Shown: positions 17,074-25,871 of the stretch, one piece after another
Layout: each line of letters starts with the position of its first letter
Position numbering within the stretch: position 1 is the first letter of the stretch
Source: Paracoccus sediminicola
Lineage (GTDB): Bacteria; Pseudomonadota; Alphaproteobacteria; Rhodobacterales; Rhodobacteraceae
DNA length: 64,000 nucleotides
Assembly (NCBI RefSeq): GCF_027912835.1
Contig: NZ_CP115768.1
Coordinates: forward strand, 1,054,001 to 1,118,000
Direction: 5' to 3'
The notes under the pieces: generated by a model
Databases searched by the model: none
Told to the model about the DNA's origin: nothing
What the model saw: the letters and a program-made list of their open reading frames with translations, nothing else
Position numbers and translations under genes: made by a program

Positions 17074-18039
17074 ATGCCCGCGCCCAAGGATTTCAACGAC
17101 CGCATGCTGTCTCTGGGCCTCGCCCGTGTCTCCGAGGCGGCGGCCCATGCCTCGGCCACGCTGATCGGCCGCGGGGATGAGAAAGCCGCGGACCAGGCGG
17201 CGGTCAACGCCATGCGCGACCAGTTGAACAAGCTGGATATCAAGGGCGTGGTGGTGATCGGCGAGGGCGAGCGCGACGAGGCGCCGATGCTCTATATCGG
17301 CGAAGAGGTCGGTGCCGGGAACGGGCCCGAGGTGGATATCGCGCTCGACCCGCTCGAAGGCACGACACTGACCGCGAAGGACATGCCCAACGCGCTGACC
17401 GTGATCGCCATGGCCCCGCGCGGCACCATGCTGCACGCGCCGGATGTCTATATGGACAAGCTGGCGATCGGGCCGGGCTATGACAAGGACGTGGTCAGTC
17501 TCGACATGAGCCCGACCGAGCGGGTCGAGGCCCTGGCGAAGGCGCAGGGCGTCAAGACCACCGACATCACCGTCTGTATCCTCGAACGGCCCCGCCACGA
17601 GGATCTTATCGCCGAGGTCCGCGCCACCGGCGCCGGCATCCGGCTGATCACCGATGGCGATGTGGCGGGCGTCATGCATTGCGCCGAACCCGAGCTGACC
17701 GGCATCGACATGTATATGGGCGCGGGCGGTGCCCCCGAAGGCGTGCTGGCGGCCTCGGCGCTGAAATGCATGGGCGGGCAGATGTGGGGCCGGCTGATGT
17801 TCCGCAATGACGACGAAAAGGGCCGCGCGGCCAATGCCGGGATCACCGATCTCGACCGCATCTATTCGCGCGACGACATGGTGCAGGCCGATGTGATCTT
17901 CTCGGCGACCGGCGTGACCAACGGCTCGATCGTGCGTGGCGTGAAGCGCGAGCCGAAATTCCTGGAAACCGAAACCATCCTGATGCGCTCGAAAACCGGC
18001 TCGGTGCGGCGCATGATCTATCGCAATCCGATCCGCTGA
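17074..18039 (+). CDS. glpX: class II fructose-1,6-bisphosphatase
   Basis: A 321-residue GlpX-type phosphatase for gluconeogenesis, hydrolysing fructose-1,6-bisphosphate. Motifs are GEGERDEAPMLYIGEEVG, DPLEGTTLTAKD (metal site), and MGAGGAPEGVLAASAL (about 210-225). The ATG at 17074 has CAGGAG upstream; the frame runs open to 16933 but the upstream part is unconserved. A GC hairpin follows at 18051-18066. Confidence 0.95.
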   Translation: MPAPKDFNDRMLSLGLARVSEAAAHASATLIGRGDEKAADQAAVNAMRDQLNKLDIKGVVVIGEGERDEAPMLYIGEEVGAGNGPEVDIALDPLEGTTLTAKDMPNALTVIAMAPRGTMLHAPDVYMDKLAIGPGYDKDVVSLDMSPTERVEALAKAQGVKTTDITVCILERPRHEDLIAEVRATGAGIRLITDGDVAGVMHCAEPELTGIDMYMGAGGAPEGVLAASALKCMGGQMWGRLMFRNDDEKGRAANAGITDLDRIYSRDDMVQADVIFSATGVTNGSIVRGVKREPKFLETETILMRSKTGSVRRMIYRNPIR

Positions 18040-18050
18040 GCACGGCAGAA

Positions 18051-18066
18051 GGGGCGCTCGCGCCCC
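18051..18066 (+). terminator. GC-rich hairpin after glpX
   Basis: GGGGCG-CTCG-CGCCCC, 11 bp past the glpX stop. There is no T run, so it may be a weak or rho-assisted terminator or a 3' stability hairpin. Confidence 0.45.
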
Positions 18067-18093
18067 CTCTGGCCTGTCGGCCATTCACCCGCT

Positions 18094-18144
18094 GAGGATA
18101 TTTGCGCCAGGGTGAGGGCCTTTCATCCTGACCGAAATATCCTC
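18094..18144. repeat. intergenic inverted repeat GAGGATATTT / AAATATCCTC
   Basis: A perfect 10-bp inverted repeat with a 31-bp spacer, directly followed by a run of eight G, a GCCGCCG/CGGCGGC hairpin and a GGGGGGC/GCCCCCC hairpin with a T-rich tail (to about 18196). GAGGATATTT next to a C/G run is the look of a common intergenic repeat in Rhodobacterales genomes. It lies between glpX and recJ. Confidence 0.6.
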
Positions 18145-18255
18145 GGGGGGGGCCGCCGTCACGGCGGCGGGGGGCGGACAGCCCCCCTTCTCTTTTCCGT
18201 TGCTTCCCCGTTTCCACCCTTGCGCCACCCGGCAGAGCTGGGCCATGACACCGCC

Positions 18256-19995
18256 ATGACCGCCTTACTCAATGTCGAGACATCGCTGACCGGGCGCCGC
18301 TGGATCGGTCCGGACGAAGCTGTCACGCGCCGCGCCGAGGCGCTGGCGCAGAGCGCCGAGCTGCCGCTCGCCGTCGCCCGCATCCTCGCCGAACGCAACA
18401 TTGCTCCGGAAGAGGTCGAGGGCTATCTGTCGCCGACACTGCGCGAGATGCTGCCCGACCCGCTGCGGCTGCGCGACATGGAACCCGCCGCCGAACGGCT
18501 CGTCGCAGCGATGGCAGCAGGCGAGCGGATCGCGATTTTCGCGGATTACGATGTGGATGGAGGCTCTTCTGCCGCGCTGCTCATCGACTGGCTGCGCCAG
18601 CAGGGGCGAGAGGCGACGCTCTATATCCCTGACCGGATCGACGAGGGCTACGGCCCCAACGCCCCCGCCATGCAGGCCCTTGCCGCCGCGCATGACCTGA
18701 TCGTCTGTGTCGATTGCGGGACGCTCTCGCATGAGGCGCTCGCAGCGGCGGATGGCACTGACGTGATCGTGCTCGACCACCATCTGGGCGGCGAAACCCT
18801 GCCCCCGGCGCTTGCGGTGGTGAATCCGAACCGGATGGATGAGGATGGCAGCCTTGGCCATCTCTGCGCCGCTGGCGTGGTGTTTCTGACGCTGGTGCAG
18901 GCCGGGCGGGTGCTGCGCGCGCAAGGCCGGGCCGAACCGGCGCTGCTGCCGCTTCTGGATCTCGTGGCGCTGGCGACCGTGGCGGATGTGGCGCCGCTGA
19001 TCGGCGTCAACCGCGCTTTTGTCCGCCAGGGGCTGAGCATCATGGCGCGGCGCGAGCGGCCCGGGCTCGTGGCGCTTTCGGATGTGTCTCGGCTCGACAC
19101 GGCGCCGAGCAGTTTTCACCTGGGATTCATGCTCGGGCCGCGCGTGAATGCTGGCGGGCGGGTCGGCAAAGCGGATCTCGGGGCGCGCTGCCTGTCGACG
19201 GCCGACCCGTCAGAGGCGCGGCAGCTCGCCGAAAAGCTGGATGAGCTGAACCGGGACCGCCGTGCCATCGAGGCAGCGGTTCGCGAGGAGGCGCTGGCCC
19301 AGGTCGAGGCGCGCGGCGACGAGGCCCTGTCCTGGGCGGCAGGCGATGGCTGGCATCCGGGCGTGGTCGGCATCGTCGCGGCGCGGGTGAAGGAACGGAC
19401 CGGCCTGCCCTCTGTCGTGATCGGGGTCGAGCGCGGGATCGGCAAGGGCTCGGCGCGGTCGGTTCCCGGCGTCGATCTGGGCCGCGCCGTGCAGCGCCTC
19501 GCGGCGGAAGGGCTGATCGAGAAAGGCGGCGGTCATATGATGGCCGCCGGGCTGACCGTGGCAGAGACCGCGATAGAAGCGGCAATGGCCCGGCTTTCCG
19601 AACTGATCCGCCCCGAACTCGACCGCCGCAGCGGCACCGGCGATCTGCGCATCTCGGGGCTGCTCGAACCCGCCGCCGCCACGCCGGAGCTGATGACGCA
19701 GATCGAATCGGCTGGCCCGTTCGGCCAGGCCGCCCCGGCCCCGCGCTTCGCGTTTTCCGATCTGATCCTCGACAGCGCCGCGACCATGGGCGAGGCCCAT
19801 CTGCGTGCCGGGTTCCGCGTTGCCGGCCAGGCGCCGCTCGAGGTGGTCGCCTGGGGCGCGATGGCAACGCCTCTGGGCCCTGCTTTGCTCGGGGCGAAGG
19901 GGCGCCGGTTCCACCTCGCCGGCAAGCTGGAACTGTCCCATTGGGGCGGCCGAAGCCGTGTCCGTCTGCGCCTCGACGATGCTGCGGCGCTCTGA
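18256..19995 (+). CDS. recJ: single-stranded-DNA-specific exonuclease RecJ
   Basis: A 579-residue DHH-family 5'-3' exonuclease for recombination and repair. Motif I is FADYDVDGGSS (96-105), the DHH motif is at 174-176 (DHHLGG), GPRVNAGGRVG follows near 295, and the DHHA1 motif GGGHMMAAG appears near 425. A C-terminal OB-like domain ends the protein. The common motif I variant is DYDADG; here it is DYDVDG. The start at 18256 is chosen from the family start; the longer frame runs through the intergenic repeat. Confidence 0.93.
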   Translation: MTALLNVETSLTGRRWIGPDEAVTRRAEALAQSAELPLAVARILAERNIAPEEVEGYLSPTLREMLPDPLRLRDMEPAAERLVAAMAAGERIAIFADYDVDGGSSAALLIDWLRQQGREATLYIPDRIDEGYGPNAPAMQALAAAHDLIVCVDCGTLSHEALAAADGTDVIVLDHHLGGETLPPALAVVNPNRMDEDGSLGHLCAAGVVFLTLVQAGRVLRAQGRAEPALLPLLDLVALATVADVAPLIGVNRAFVRQGLSIMARRERPGLVALSDVSRLDTAPSSFHLGFMLGPRVNAGGRVGKADLGARCLSTADPSEARQLAEKLDELNRDRRAIEAAVREEALAQVEARGDEALSWAAGDGWHPGVVGIVAARVKERTGLPSVVIGVERGIGKGSARSVPGVDLGRAVQRLAAEGLIEKGGGHMMAAGLTVAETAIEAAMARLSELIRPELDRRSGTGDLRISGLLEPAAATPELMTQIESAGPFGQAAPAPRFAFSDLILDSAATMGEAHLRAGFRVAGQAPLEVVAWGAMATPLGPALLGAKGRRFHLAGKLELSHWGGRSRVRLRLDDAAAL

Positions 19996-20099
19996 GGGAA
20001 GAAATTTCCCCGAGAGGCAAATTTTCGTCTTGCAGCCCCGGCGCGGCTGACCTAAACACCGCTCCACGCCACGGGGCAACGCCCCGGAACGCCAAGGCT

Positions 20100-20174
20100 G
20101 GCCCGTTCGTCTATCGGTTAGGACGCCAGGTTTTCAACCTGGAAAGAGGGGTTCGATTCCCCTACGGGCTGCCA
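20100..20174 (+). tRNA. tRNA-Glu (TTC)
   Basis: A 75-nt cloverleaf with encoded CCA. Anticodon stem CCAGG/CCTGG encloses TTTTCAA, giving anticodon TTC; the T arm is GGGGTTCGATTCCCC; the acceptor pairs GGCCCGT with ACGGGCT through a G-U first pair. The TCGTCTA box after the acceptor stem is typical of tRNA-Glu. It lies directly upstream of an accessory-looking glycosyltransferase block. Confidence 0.96.
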
Positions 20175-20588
20175 TTTATCATTCCTGATCGAAGAAAATC
20201 AGCGCATAAGGCGCCTGTTTTGTCCGCTCGTCTGAACCGAAGCGAAGGCGCAGGACAATTTTCTTCCAGCGCCGCGCCGCAGCCCATCGTTGGACGATCG
20301 GGCGACGCGCGTCTTCTGTTTAGCCGGCATCGCGGAGGCCGTCGTGCAGGAGTTCATCCCCGCCATCACCAAGTGAGCTCCTCTGGTGTCGAAAGGCCCG
20401 CGTCTTCTGCATTGCAGGGCGTGACGGCACGTTCCGGGCTCTTGAACTCGCAAGACATTTCTGCGACCAAACCTCGCGATCAGCCGGGCCAAGCGAGAGG
20501 CGTGGTTCAAGGTGAGGTGGTCAGGAGCGATGCGTGTCCGAAGCTGGCGCGCCGGATGCTCTGCGACCCATACCGTCGAAGGAAGAAG
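20175..20588. other. 414-bp gene-free region after tRNA-Glu
   Basis: No complete gene is supported. It begins with a 9-bp inverted repeat GAAGAAAAT (20191-20199) / ATTTTCTTC (20258-20266) that encloses further pairing (GCGCC/GGCGC, TTGTCC/GGACAA). A short plus-strand frame then ends with AGIAEAVVQEFIPAITK and a stop at about 20391, which reads like the tail of a lost gene. The last 20 bp hold the GGAAGAAG ribosome-binding site of the glycosyltransferase. Confidence 0.5.
20191..20266. repeat. 76-bp imperfect palindrome next to tRNA-Glu
   Basis: Perfect 9-bp ends GAAGAAAAT / ATTTTCTTC with nested complementary segments inside. It starts 17 bp after the tRNA 3' end. It could be the tRNA terminator region or a relic of a small mobile element. 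Confidence 0.45.
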
Positions 20589-21563
20589 ATGACAGATCTG
20601 AGTATCGTGGTCCCGGTCTATAACGCAGCGGATCATCTGGAACGGCTTTGCGACGATATCCTGAAAATCCGGGATCATGACCGGAAGGTTCAACTCATCT
20701 TTGTGGATGATGGCTCTACCGACGACAGTGCCGGGGTCATCGCCGAGCTGGCAAAACTCAGCAACGATATCGTGCCGATGCTGGGGGCGGAAAATGCCGG
20801 CGCTGGCATTGCCCGCAATCGCGGCTGGGAGGCTGTCACGGGGCGCTATACGCTGTTCTTCGATGCCGATGATCACCTCATGACCGATGTGATCCCGCCC
20901 GCCCTTGCCCGGCTGGACGCCGAACCCGATGTGGACACGGCAGTCTTCGCCTATCGCTATGAACGCGACGACACATCCAGCTTTACGGACATGTCTTATA
21001 CCGACAAGGCCATCATGACCCAATTGCTGAAGGGCCAGTCGCAGCAGATCGGGAGGCTGGAAGAATTCGCCCGGCTGCTCGGGTTTACGAACTATCCGTG
21101 GAACAAGCTGCTGCGCACCGAGCGGTTCCGGAAAACCGGAATGAAATTCGGCTCGACCAAGGTCAATAACGATATCCTCGGACATTGGTATGCGCTGCTG
21201 TTTGCGCGGCAGATCCTCGTATCCGAAGAGGTTCTTTGCCACCATATCGTGCATCCTACCGGTGCGAACCTCACGAACCAGTTCAACAGCAATCGCCTGC
21301 AGGTCATCACCGCGCTATCCGAGCTTTACGATCTGCTCGAGAAACATCCCGCGATGCGGCGCCGCTACTCACATCATTTCTGGGGTTTTGCCCGCAATCT
21401 CATCGCCTGGGCCAGGCCACGGCTCTCGCCCGAGTTGCAGCTCGAGCTGGATGAGCTTTATTCCAGGCTGCTGTCCCGGATAGATCTGGAGGATTACGTA
21501 CGCATGCGGGTCAAACGCTCACCCGATCTTGCCAATCATATCTCCCAGAAGATCATGCTGTGA
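20589..21563 (+). CDS. glycosyltransferase family 2 protein
   Basis: A 324-residue GT-A-fold glycosyltransferase. It opens LSIVVPVYNAADHLERL; the nucleotide-binding VDDGSTDDS is at 39-47 and the metal-binding FDADDHL at 91-97. No membrane helix is visible, so it acts at the cytoplasmic face. The sugar and acceptor are unknown. GGAAGAAG precedes the ATG at 20589. The next glycosyltransferase starts 11 bp after its stop, and both probably build the same surface polysaccharide or glycolipid. Confidence 0.88.
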   Translation: MTDLSIVVPVYNAADHLERLCDDILKIRDHDRKVQLIFVDDGSTDDSAGVIAELAKLSNDIVPMLGAENAGAGIARNRGWEAVTGRYTLFFDADDHLMTDVIPPALARLDAEPDVDTAVFAYRYERDDTSSFTDMSYTDKAIMTQLLKGQSQQIGRLEEFARLLGFTNYPWNKLLRTERFRKTGMKFGSTKVNNDILGHWYALLFARQILVSEEVLCHHIVHPTGANLTNQFNSNRLQVITALSELYDLLEKHPAMRRRYSHHFWGFARNLIAWARPRLSPELQLELDELYSRLLSRIDLEDYVRMRVKRSPDLANHISQKIML

Positions 21564-21574
21564 CGGAGCCGACC

Positions 21575-22885
21575 ATGCCCAAAATCTCCATCATCGTCAC
21601 CGCCTATAACATCGAGAATTATATCCGGCAGAGCCTGGATGACGTGACCTCGCAGACGATCGAGGATATCGAGATCATCGTCGTCGATGACGGTTCGACC
21701 GATGCTACGCCCGACATCATCCGCGAATATGCGGAGAAGGACGACCGGATCAAGCCGATCCTCTTCGACACCAACACGATCGGCGGCGTCGCCTCGGCGG
21801 CGAATGCCGGGATGGACGCCGCGACGGGGGATTTCATCGGCTTCGCGGATGGCGATGATCTGTATGATCCGGCCATGTTCGAAAAGCTCTACCAGGCGGC
21901 GGTGGATGCGAATGCCGATCTGTCGATGTGCCGCTATACGCTGCTCGACGCCAGCACTGGCGAGGAAGCCGCCCCGGCCGAGCGTGACCGCTGGGCGCCT
22001 TATCCGACGCCGACCGCTTTCGATCTGACCGAGGAAAACCGCAGCGAGATGCTGCGCTTCATCTCGGTGCCGTGGCGCAAGCTCTATCGCCGCGATCTCG
22101 TCGAGCGGATCGAGCTGCGCTATCCGGTCGGGGATTTCTTCTTCGAAGACAATCCCTTCCACTGGGCCGCGGTAATCGGCGCCAACCGCATCGCGCTCGT
22201 CCCCGAGGCGCTGTGCAAGCACCGCGTGGCGCGCGTGGGACAGACCATGTCCACGGTCGACGAAAAGCTGCTGCGGATCTTCTATCACCATGACATCATC
22301 CGCGACTGGCTGATCGCGCAGTCCGAATTGAGCACCTATCAGCAGGATCTGCTGGGCTGGCTTGCCGCGCAGCTCTCCTGGGTCTCGACGCGCACGACCG
22401 GCGAGATGCAGCAGCTGCTCTATGATCGGCTGGTGCCGATCATGGCGCATTACGACGCGAACGACATCGCCGAGCTGGAAAGCCGCAACGGGACGGGCAG
22501 GACGGCGCAGATGCTGCGCGCGCTTCTGGCTCAGGACTTCGAGGCCTTTTCGACGGCGGCCGGATGGGCTGACACGTCGTTGGGTGCAGCGCCGGCCACG
22601 ATCGGCGCGCGCCATCACTCCAGCTCCGTGCTGGGGCGCGGCATGTTCCATCTGCGGAACTCCGGCCCGAAAGAGACGGCGAAGATGACCGGCCGCTATG
22701 TTTCGGATCGCCTGGGCCTGTCCGAGGTCATCCGCAACGCGCGCCGCAAAAATGCCGCGACCGAGGTCCTGGATCACGCCGATCTGATGACGGCGATGGT
22801 CGTTCTGCAACGCGATCTGCGCGCCTTGCGCAGCGAGGTGGCAGATTTGCGCGAAAAGCTTGACCGGCAGAATGAAAACGGCTGA
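21575..22885 (+). CDS. glycosyltransferase family 2 protein with C-terminal coiled coil
   Basis: A 436-residue GT2 enzyme: ISIIVTAYNIENYI at 4-17, VVDDGSTDATPD at 36-47, ADGDDLYD at 91-98. The catalytic domain is followed by a long helical region, and the last 30 residues form a predicted coiled coil (LRALRSEVADLREKL). The ATG at 21575 has GGAG upstream; a GTG at 21560 overlapping the previous stop is the alternative. It is co-directional with the preceding glycosyltransferase and the sulfotransferase-like gene. Confidence 0.87.
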   Translation: MPKISIIVTAYNIENYIRQSLDDVTSQTIEDIEIIVVDDGSTDATPDIIREYAEKDDRIKPILFDTNTIGGVASAANAGMDAATGDFIGFADGDDLYDPAMFEKLYQAAVDANADLSMCRYTLLDASTGEEAAPAERDRWAPYPTPTAFDLTEENRSEMLRFISVPWRKLYRRDLVERIELRYPVGDFFFEDNPFHWAAVIGANRIALVPEALCKHRVARVGQTMSTVDEKLLRIFYHHDIIRDWLIAQSELSTYQQDLLGWLAAQLSWVSTRTTGEMQQLLYDRLVPIMAHYDANDIAELESRNGTGRTAQMLRALLAQDFEAFSTAAGWADTSLGAAPATIGARHHSSSVLGRGMFHLRNSGPKETAKMTGRYVSDRLGLSEVIRNARRKNAATEVLDHADLMTAMVVLQRDLRALRSEVADLREKLDRQNENG

Positions 22886-22942
22886 CGTCGTCGCCCCTGC
22901 CGCGGGCGCGCCTGTGACCAGACCAACCGAAAGGGCAGGTTC

Positions 22943-23779
22943 ATGACGCACATCCCGATTTTATGGCTGGGCGCGCATAAGACCGGCACCACGACGCTGC
23001 AAAGCGCCCTGGAACTGTCGAGGCCGGTGCTGCGCAAGCATGGCTATCATTACATGCCCCTGGACCGGTTCCGCCGTCGCTATACCCGTCCCCTGATATA
23101 TAGCGGGGATTACGGCGAGCCGCACGAGCCGATGCCGAAGCTGAACCTGTATTTCGACGAGAACATCCCAGATCTCGTGCAAAGTGTTCTCAGCGCGCAG
23201 GGTCTCTATCCCGATCTCGAATCCCGCAGCCGGATCATGGCGGATTATTTCGGCCTCGACGCGCCGAGGATCTTTTTCGGGATCCGCAGCTTTACCGGTT
23301 TCCTGCCCTCGCTTTTCTGCGAGACGCTGAAATCGACGCCCTACCAGCCGTTTTCGAGATTCTATCGTCCCGACCGGCATCGTCTAGCCTGGGACGAGGT
23401 AATTGACCGGATCCGCCGCACCTTCCCCGATTCGCCCATCGGTGTTTATCGCGCCGAGGATCTGCGCGGCAATGAGCGGCAGCTTCTCTCGCATGTGACC
23501 GGTATTCCGCCCGAAGCGTTCAGCTTTCCCGAACAATCACGGCGCGAGGGGTTCTCGCACAAGGCCGTGCGCTCGCTCTACGCGCTGAGCCAGACTCGGC
23601 AGGTCACCTTCAATGATGTGTTCGCCGCAGTGCGCGAATATCCGAAGGGCGAGAAATGGAAAGGCTTCGACCCGCTCAGCGACGAAGAAAAGCAACGGCT
23701 GGACGAGCTTTATCAGCGTGATCTCGATAGGCTAAGAGCCCGCTCCGATATCGAGTTCATCGAGCTGGGCGCCCGGTAG
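22943..23779 (+). CDS. sulfotransferase-like (P-loop) protein
   Basis: A 278-residue protein starting HIPILWLGAHKTGTTTLQ. This matches the 5'-phosphosulfate-binding loop of PAPS-dependent sulfotransferases, residues 10-20. The rest is weakly conserved and rich in Arg and Asp (a GIYRAEDL-like GVYRAEDLRG near 170). It follows two glycosyltransferases, so a plausible role is sulfation or modification of the same glycan, but a non-sulfotransferase nucleotide-binding role is possible. Confidence 0.6.
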   Translation: MTHIPILWLGAHKTGTTTLQSALELSRPVLRKHGYHYMPLDRFRRRYTRPLIYSGDYGEPHEPMPKLNLYFDENIPDLVQSVLSAQGLYPDLESRSRIMADYFGLDAPRIFFGIRSFTGFLPSLFCETLKSTPYQPFSRFYRPDRHRLAWDEVIDRIRRTFPDSPIGVYRAEDLRGNERQLLSHVTGIPPEAFSFPEQSRREGFSHKAVRSLYALSQTRQVTFNDVFAAVREYPKGEKWKGFDPLSDEEKQRLDELYQRDLDRLRARSDIEFIELGAR

Positions 23780-23945
23780 ATCCTGAGAGGGGGCGGCGTT
23801 TTGCTGCGACTGCGCGGAACCCGGCGCGCTTTGCTCCGGTCTTGCGCGCAAGCGACGATGATCGTGCTGTCTCCCGTGGTTCGGCACCAGCCCGTGCCAT
23901 GCCGCGCGCGCCCGCCGTGGCCGCCGCTTTATCCGGCAAGCCGCA

Positions 23946-25076
23946 TCACGCCGAGCGCGACTGACGCGCTTCGGCAGCGCCGGGATCAAGCTCGACCGCC
24001 CGGCCCGTCATCGCCGATTCCTGTGCGGCGAGCCCGATCAGCACTGCGCGCGCGCCGTCCTCCAGCCCGACCTCGGGCACCCCTGCCCCGCGCACCACGG
24101 CGTTGAAGCGCTGATGCTGATAGAAGGTTGCGCCGTTGTGATCGCCCGCTTCGAGAAGCGCGGGATCGACCGGCACGCCACTGACCACAGGACCGCGCGG
24201 CACGCGCGGGCTTTCGATGATCTGCGGCACGGGCGGGTCGCCCAGATGCGGCGGCCAGAACCGCCCCGGACCCGGCACGAGGGCCTCGATCTTGCCGGTC
24301 GGACCGACAGCGCTGATCTCTTCCTGATAGCGCGAACCCTCCGCGAACATGCACAGATCGAGCATCGCGCGGGTGCCGTTCTCGAAATCGACGATGACGA
24401 ATCCATTATCCCAGACATCCGGCGTTTCATCGCCATAGCGCTCGTCGAGATGGTTCACCGCCTGACCGGCGCTCGCCATGACCCGCACCGCTTCCGAGCC
24501 GGTGGCGAGCCGCATGAGATCGAAGAAATGGCAGCATTTCTCGACCATGGTTCCGCCCGAGTTGCGGTTGAAGCGGTTCCAGGCCCCGACCTTGGGCAGA
24601 AAGGGAAAACGATGCTCGCGGATCGAGAGCATTTTCAGCCCGCCCGTCGCCTCGGTCATGCGTTGCAGAAACACCGCGATGGGCGGCATGTAGCGATATT
24701 CCATCGCCACCCAGATCGGCGCCGTATATCCTCTGGAAATGGCGTCGAGCCTGTCGCGGTCGGATCGCCGGGTGAAGATCGGCTTTTCGACCAGAACCGG
24801 CAGATGCCGCCCCTCGGCCACGCGCTCCAGCTGGCTGATATGGTCGCTATTGGGCGAGGCGATCACCAGACAATCGAGATCGGTCCGCGCCAGCAACGCA
24901 TCGAGCGTGTCGCAGAACGCGGCCTCGGGCGCGATCAGCGCCGCGGCCTGGCGCATCTGCCCGTCCGGCTCGTAGATGGCGGCGATTTGGGTGTGAGGCA
25001 GAAGCCGGATGTTGCGCAGATGCTCCTGCCCCATCATGCCGCAGCCAATGATGCCGTATCTTACGAGGTCGGTCAT
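23946..25076 (-). CDS. Gfo/Idh/MocA family oxidoreductase
   Basis: A 376-residue NAD(P)-dependent sugar oxidoreductase. Rossmann loop GIIGCGMMG is at 8-16, EKP at 97-99 (nucleotide and catalytic Lys), and GGTMVEKCCHFFD at 174-186 matches the catalytic region of the family. It lies 7 bp after the GntR gene and diverges from the sulfonate monooxygenase operon. It may oxidise a sugar, or act as an NAD-dependent glycosidase, since some enzymes of this fold (GH109, and reported NAD-dependent sulfoquinovosidases) do so. Substrate is not readable from sequence. Confidence 0.88.
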   Translation of the reverse strand: MTDLVRYGIIGCGMMGQEHLRNIRLLPHTQIAAIYEPDGQMRQAAALIAPEAAFCDTLDALLARTDLDCLVIASPNSDHISQLERVAEGRHLPVLVEKPIFTRRSDRDRLDAISRGYTAPIWVAMEYRYMPPIAVFLQRMTEATGGLKMLSIREHRFPFLPKVGAWNRFNRNSGGTMVEKCCHFFDLMRLATGSEAVRVMASAGQAVNHLDERYGDETPDVWDNGFVIVDFENGTRAMLDLCMFAEGSRYQEEISAVGPTGKIEALVPGPGRFWPPHLGDPPVPQIIESPRVPRGPVVSGVPVDPALLEAGDHNGATFYQHQRFNAVVRGAGVPEVGLEDGARAVLIGLAAQESAMTGRAVELDPGAAEARQSRSA

Positions 25077-25083
25077 GTCGTTC

Positions 25084-25785
25084 CTATCTCAGGCGGGTGA
25101 CGTAATGTGCGATATCCGGGTCGAACCAGTTATGCGAGAATTCAGCGCTGCGGTTGTCCCTGTCGAAGCTGAGGCGCTGAAAGAACCCGGTTGTGGCGCC
25201 GGGACGCGGGGCAAAATCATCGGGAGCCCAGTCCGGGACGCTGCCGATGCTGACATGGTCCTCGACATGCGCGATCCAGAGATTCAGCCGCGTGCGATAA
25301 TAAAGATACAGCGACTCCGACAGATCCCTCGCCGCGATCCGGTCGGCATAGCCGGCGTCGAGCCAGATCTCTTCCAGAACGCAGGGCCGTCCGTTCAGCG
25401 CACGCAGACGGCGGATCCGATGCGCATGGTCCGAACTGCCGAAATCGGGCAGCGCCGCTGGCTTTACCATCCGGTCCAGCGACAGAAGCCGCGCCGTGGG
25501 CAACCCGCCACCCGCCAGCAATTCGATGCGGAAGAACGCATACACGTTCTGCGCATCCGGGCGACGGCGCACATAATTGCCCGAGCCCTGCCGCCGTTCC
25601 AGAAGGCCGCGTTCGGTCAGCTCGGCCAGGGCCTTGCGCAGCGTTCCGACCGAGGTGCCCATCTTCGCCGCCATCTCGCGTTCGGGCGGCAGACGCTCGC
25701 CATCCAGCAGATGCCCGGCCGCGATATCACGGGCCAGCATCTCGCTGAGCTGAAGATAAAGCGGCAGGGCAGAATGGGTGTCCAT
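25084..25785 (-). CDS. GntR/HutC-type transcriptional regulator
   Basis: A 233-residue regulator. The N-terminal winged helix (about 8-72) contains LPPEREMAAKMGTSVGTLRKALAEL, and the wing ends RRQGSGNYV. The C-terminal UTRA-like ligand domain (about 85-230) contains RIRRLRALNGRPCVLEEIWL. It is transcribed away from the monooxygenase operon and shares an 85-bp promoter gap with it, so it probably controls both directions in response to a cluster substrate or intermediate. Confidence 0.9.
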   Translation of the reverse strand: MDTHSALPLYLQLSEMLARDIAAGHLLDGERLPPEREMAAKMGTSVGTLRKALAELTERGLLERRQGSGNYVRRRPDAQNVYAFFRIELLAGGGLPTARLLSLDRMVKPAALPDFGSSDHAHRIRRLRALNGRPCVLEEIWLDAGYADRIAARDLSESLYLYYRTRLNLWIAHVEDHVSIGSVPDWAPDDFAPRPGATTGFFQRLSFDRDNRSAEFSHNWFDPDIAHYVTRLR

Positions 25786-25802
25786 GATCTCTATTCAGCA
25801 AA

Positions 25803-25827
25803 TTGATACAGTATTGATCTACATCAA
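25803..25827. promoter_or_regulatory. operator region with TTGAT-N4-ATCAA palindrome
   Basis: TTGAT (25803-25807) is followed by TTGAT-CTAC-ATCAA (25814-25827), an exact match to the FNR-family consensus. Overlapping it is ATAC-A-GTAT (25806-25814), a short palindrome that a GntR regulator could use. It sits between the divergent gntR and monooxygenase genes. The binding protein cannot be told from sequence. Confidence 0.6.
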
Positions 25828-25871
25828 GGAGCCTGTTACGCAAGAGGAAATTTCAGCCAGAAGTGGATGAC

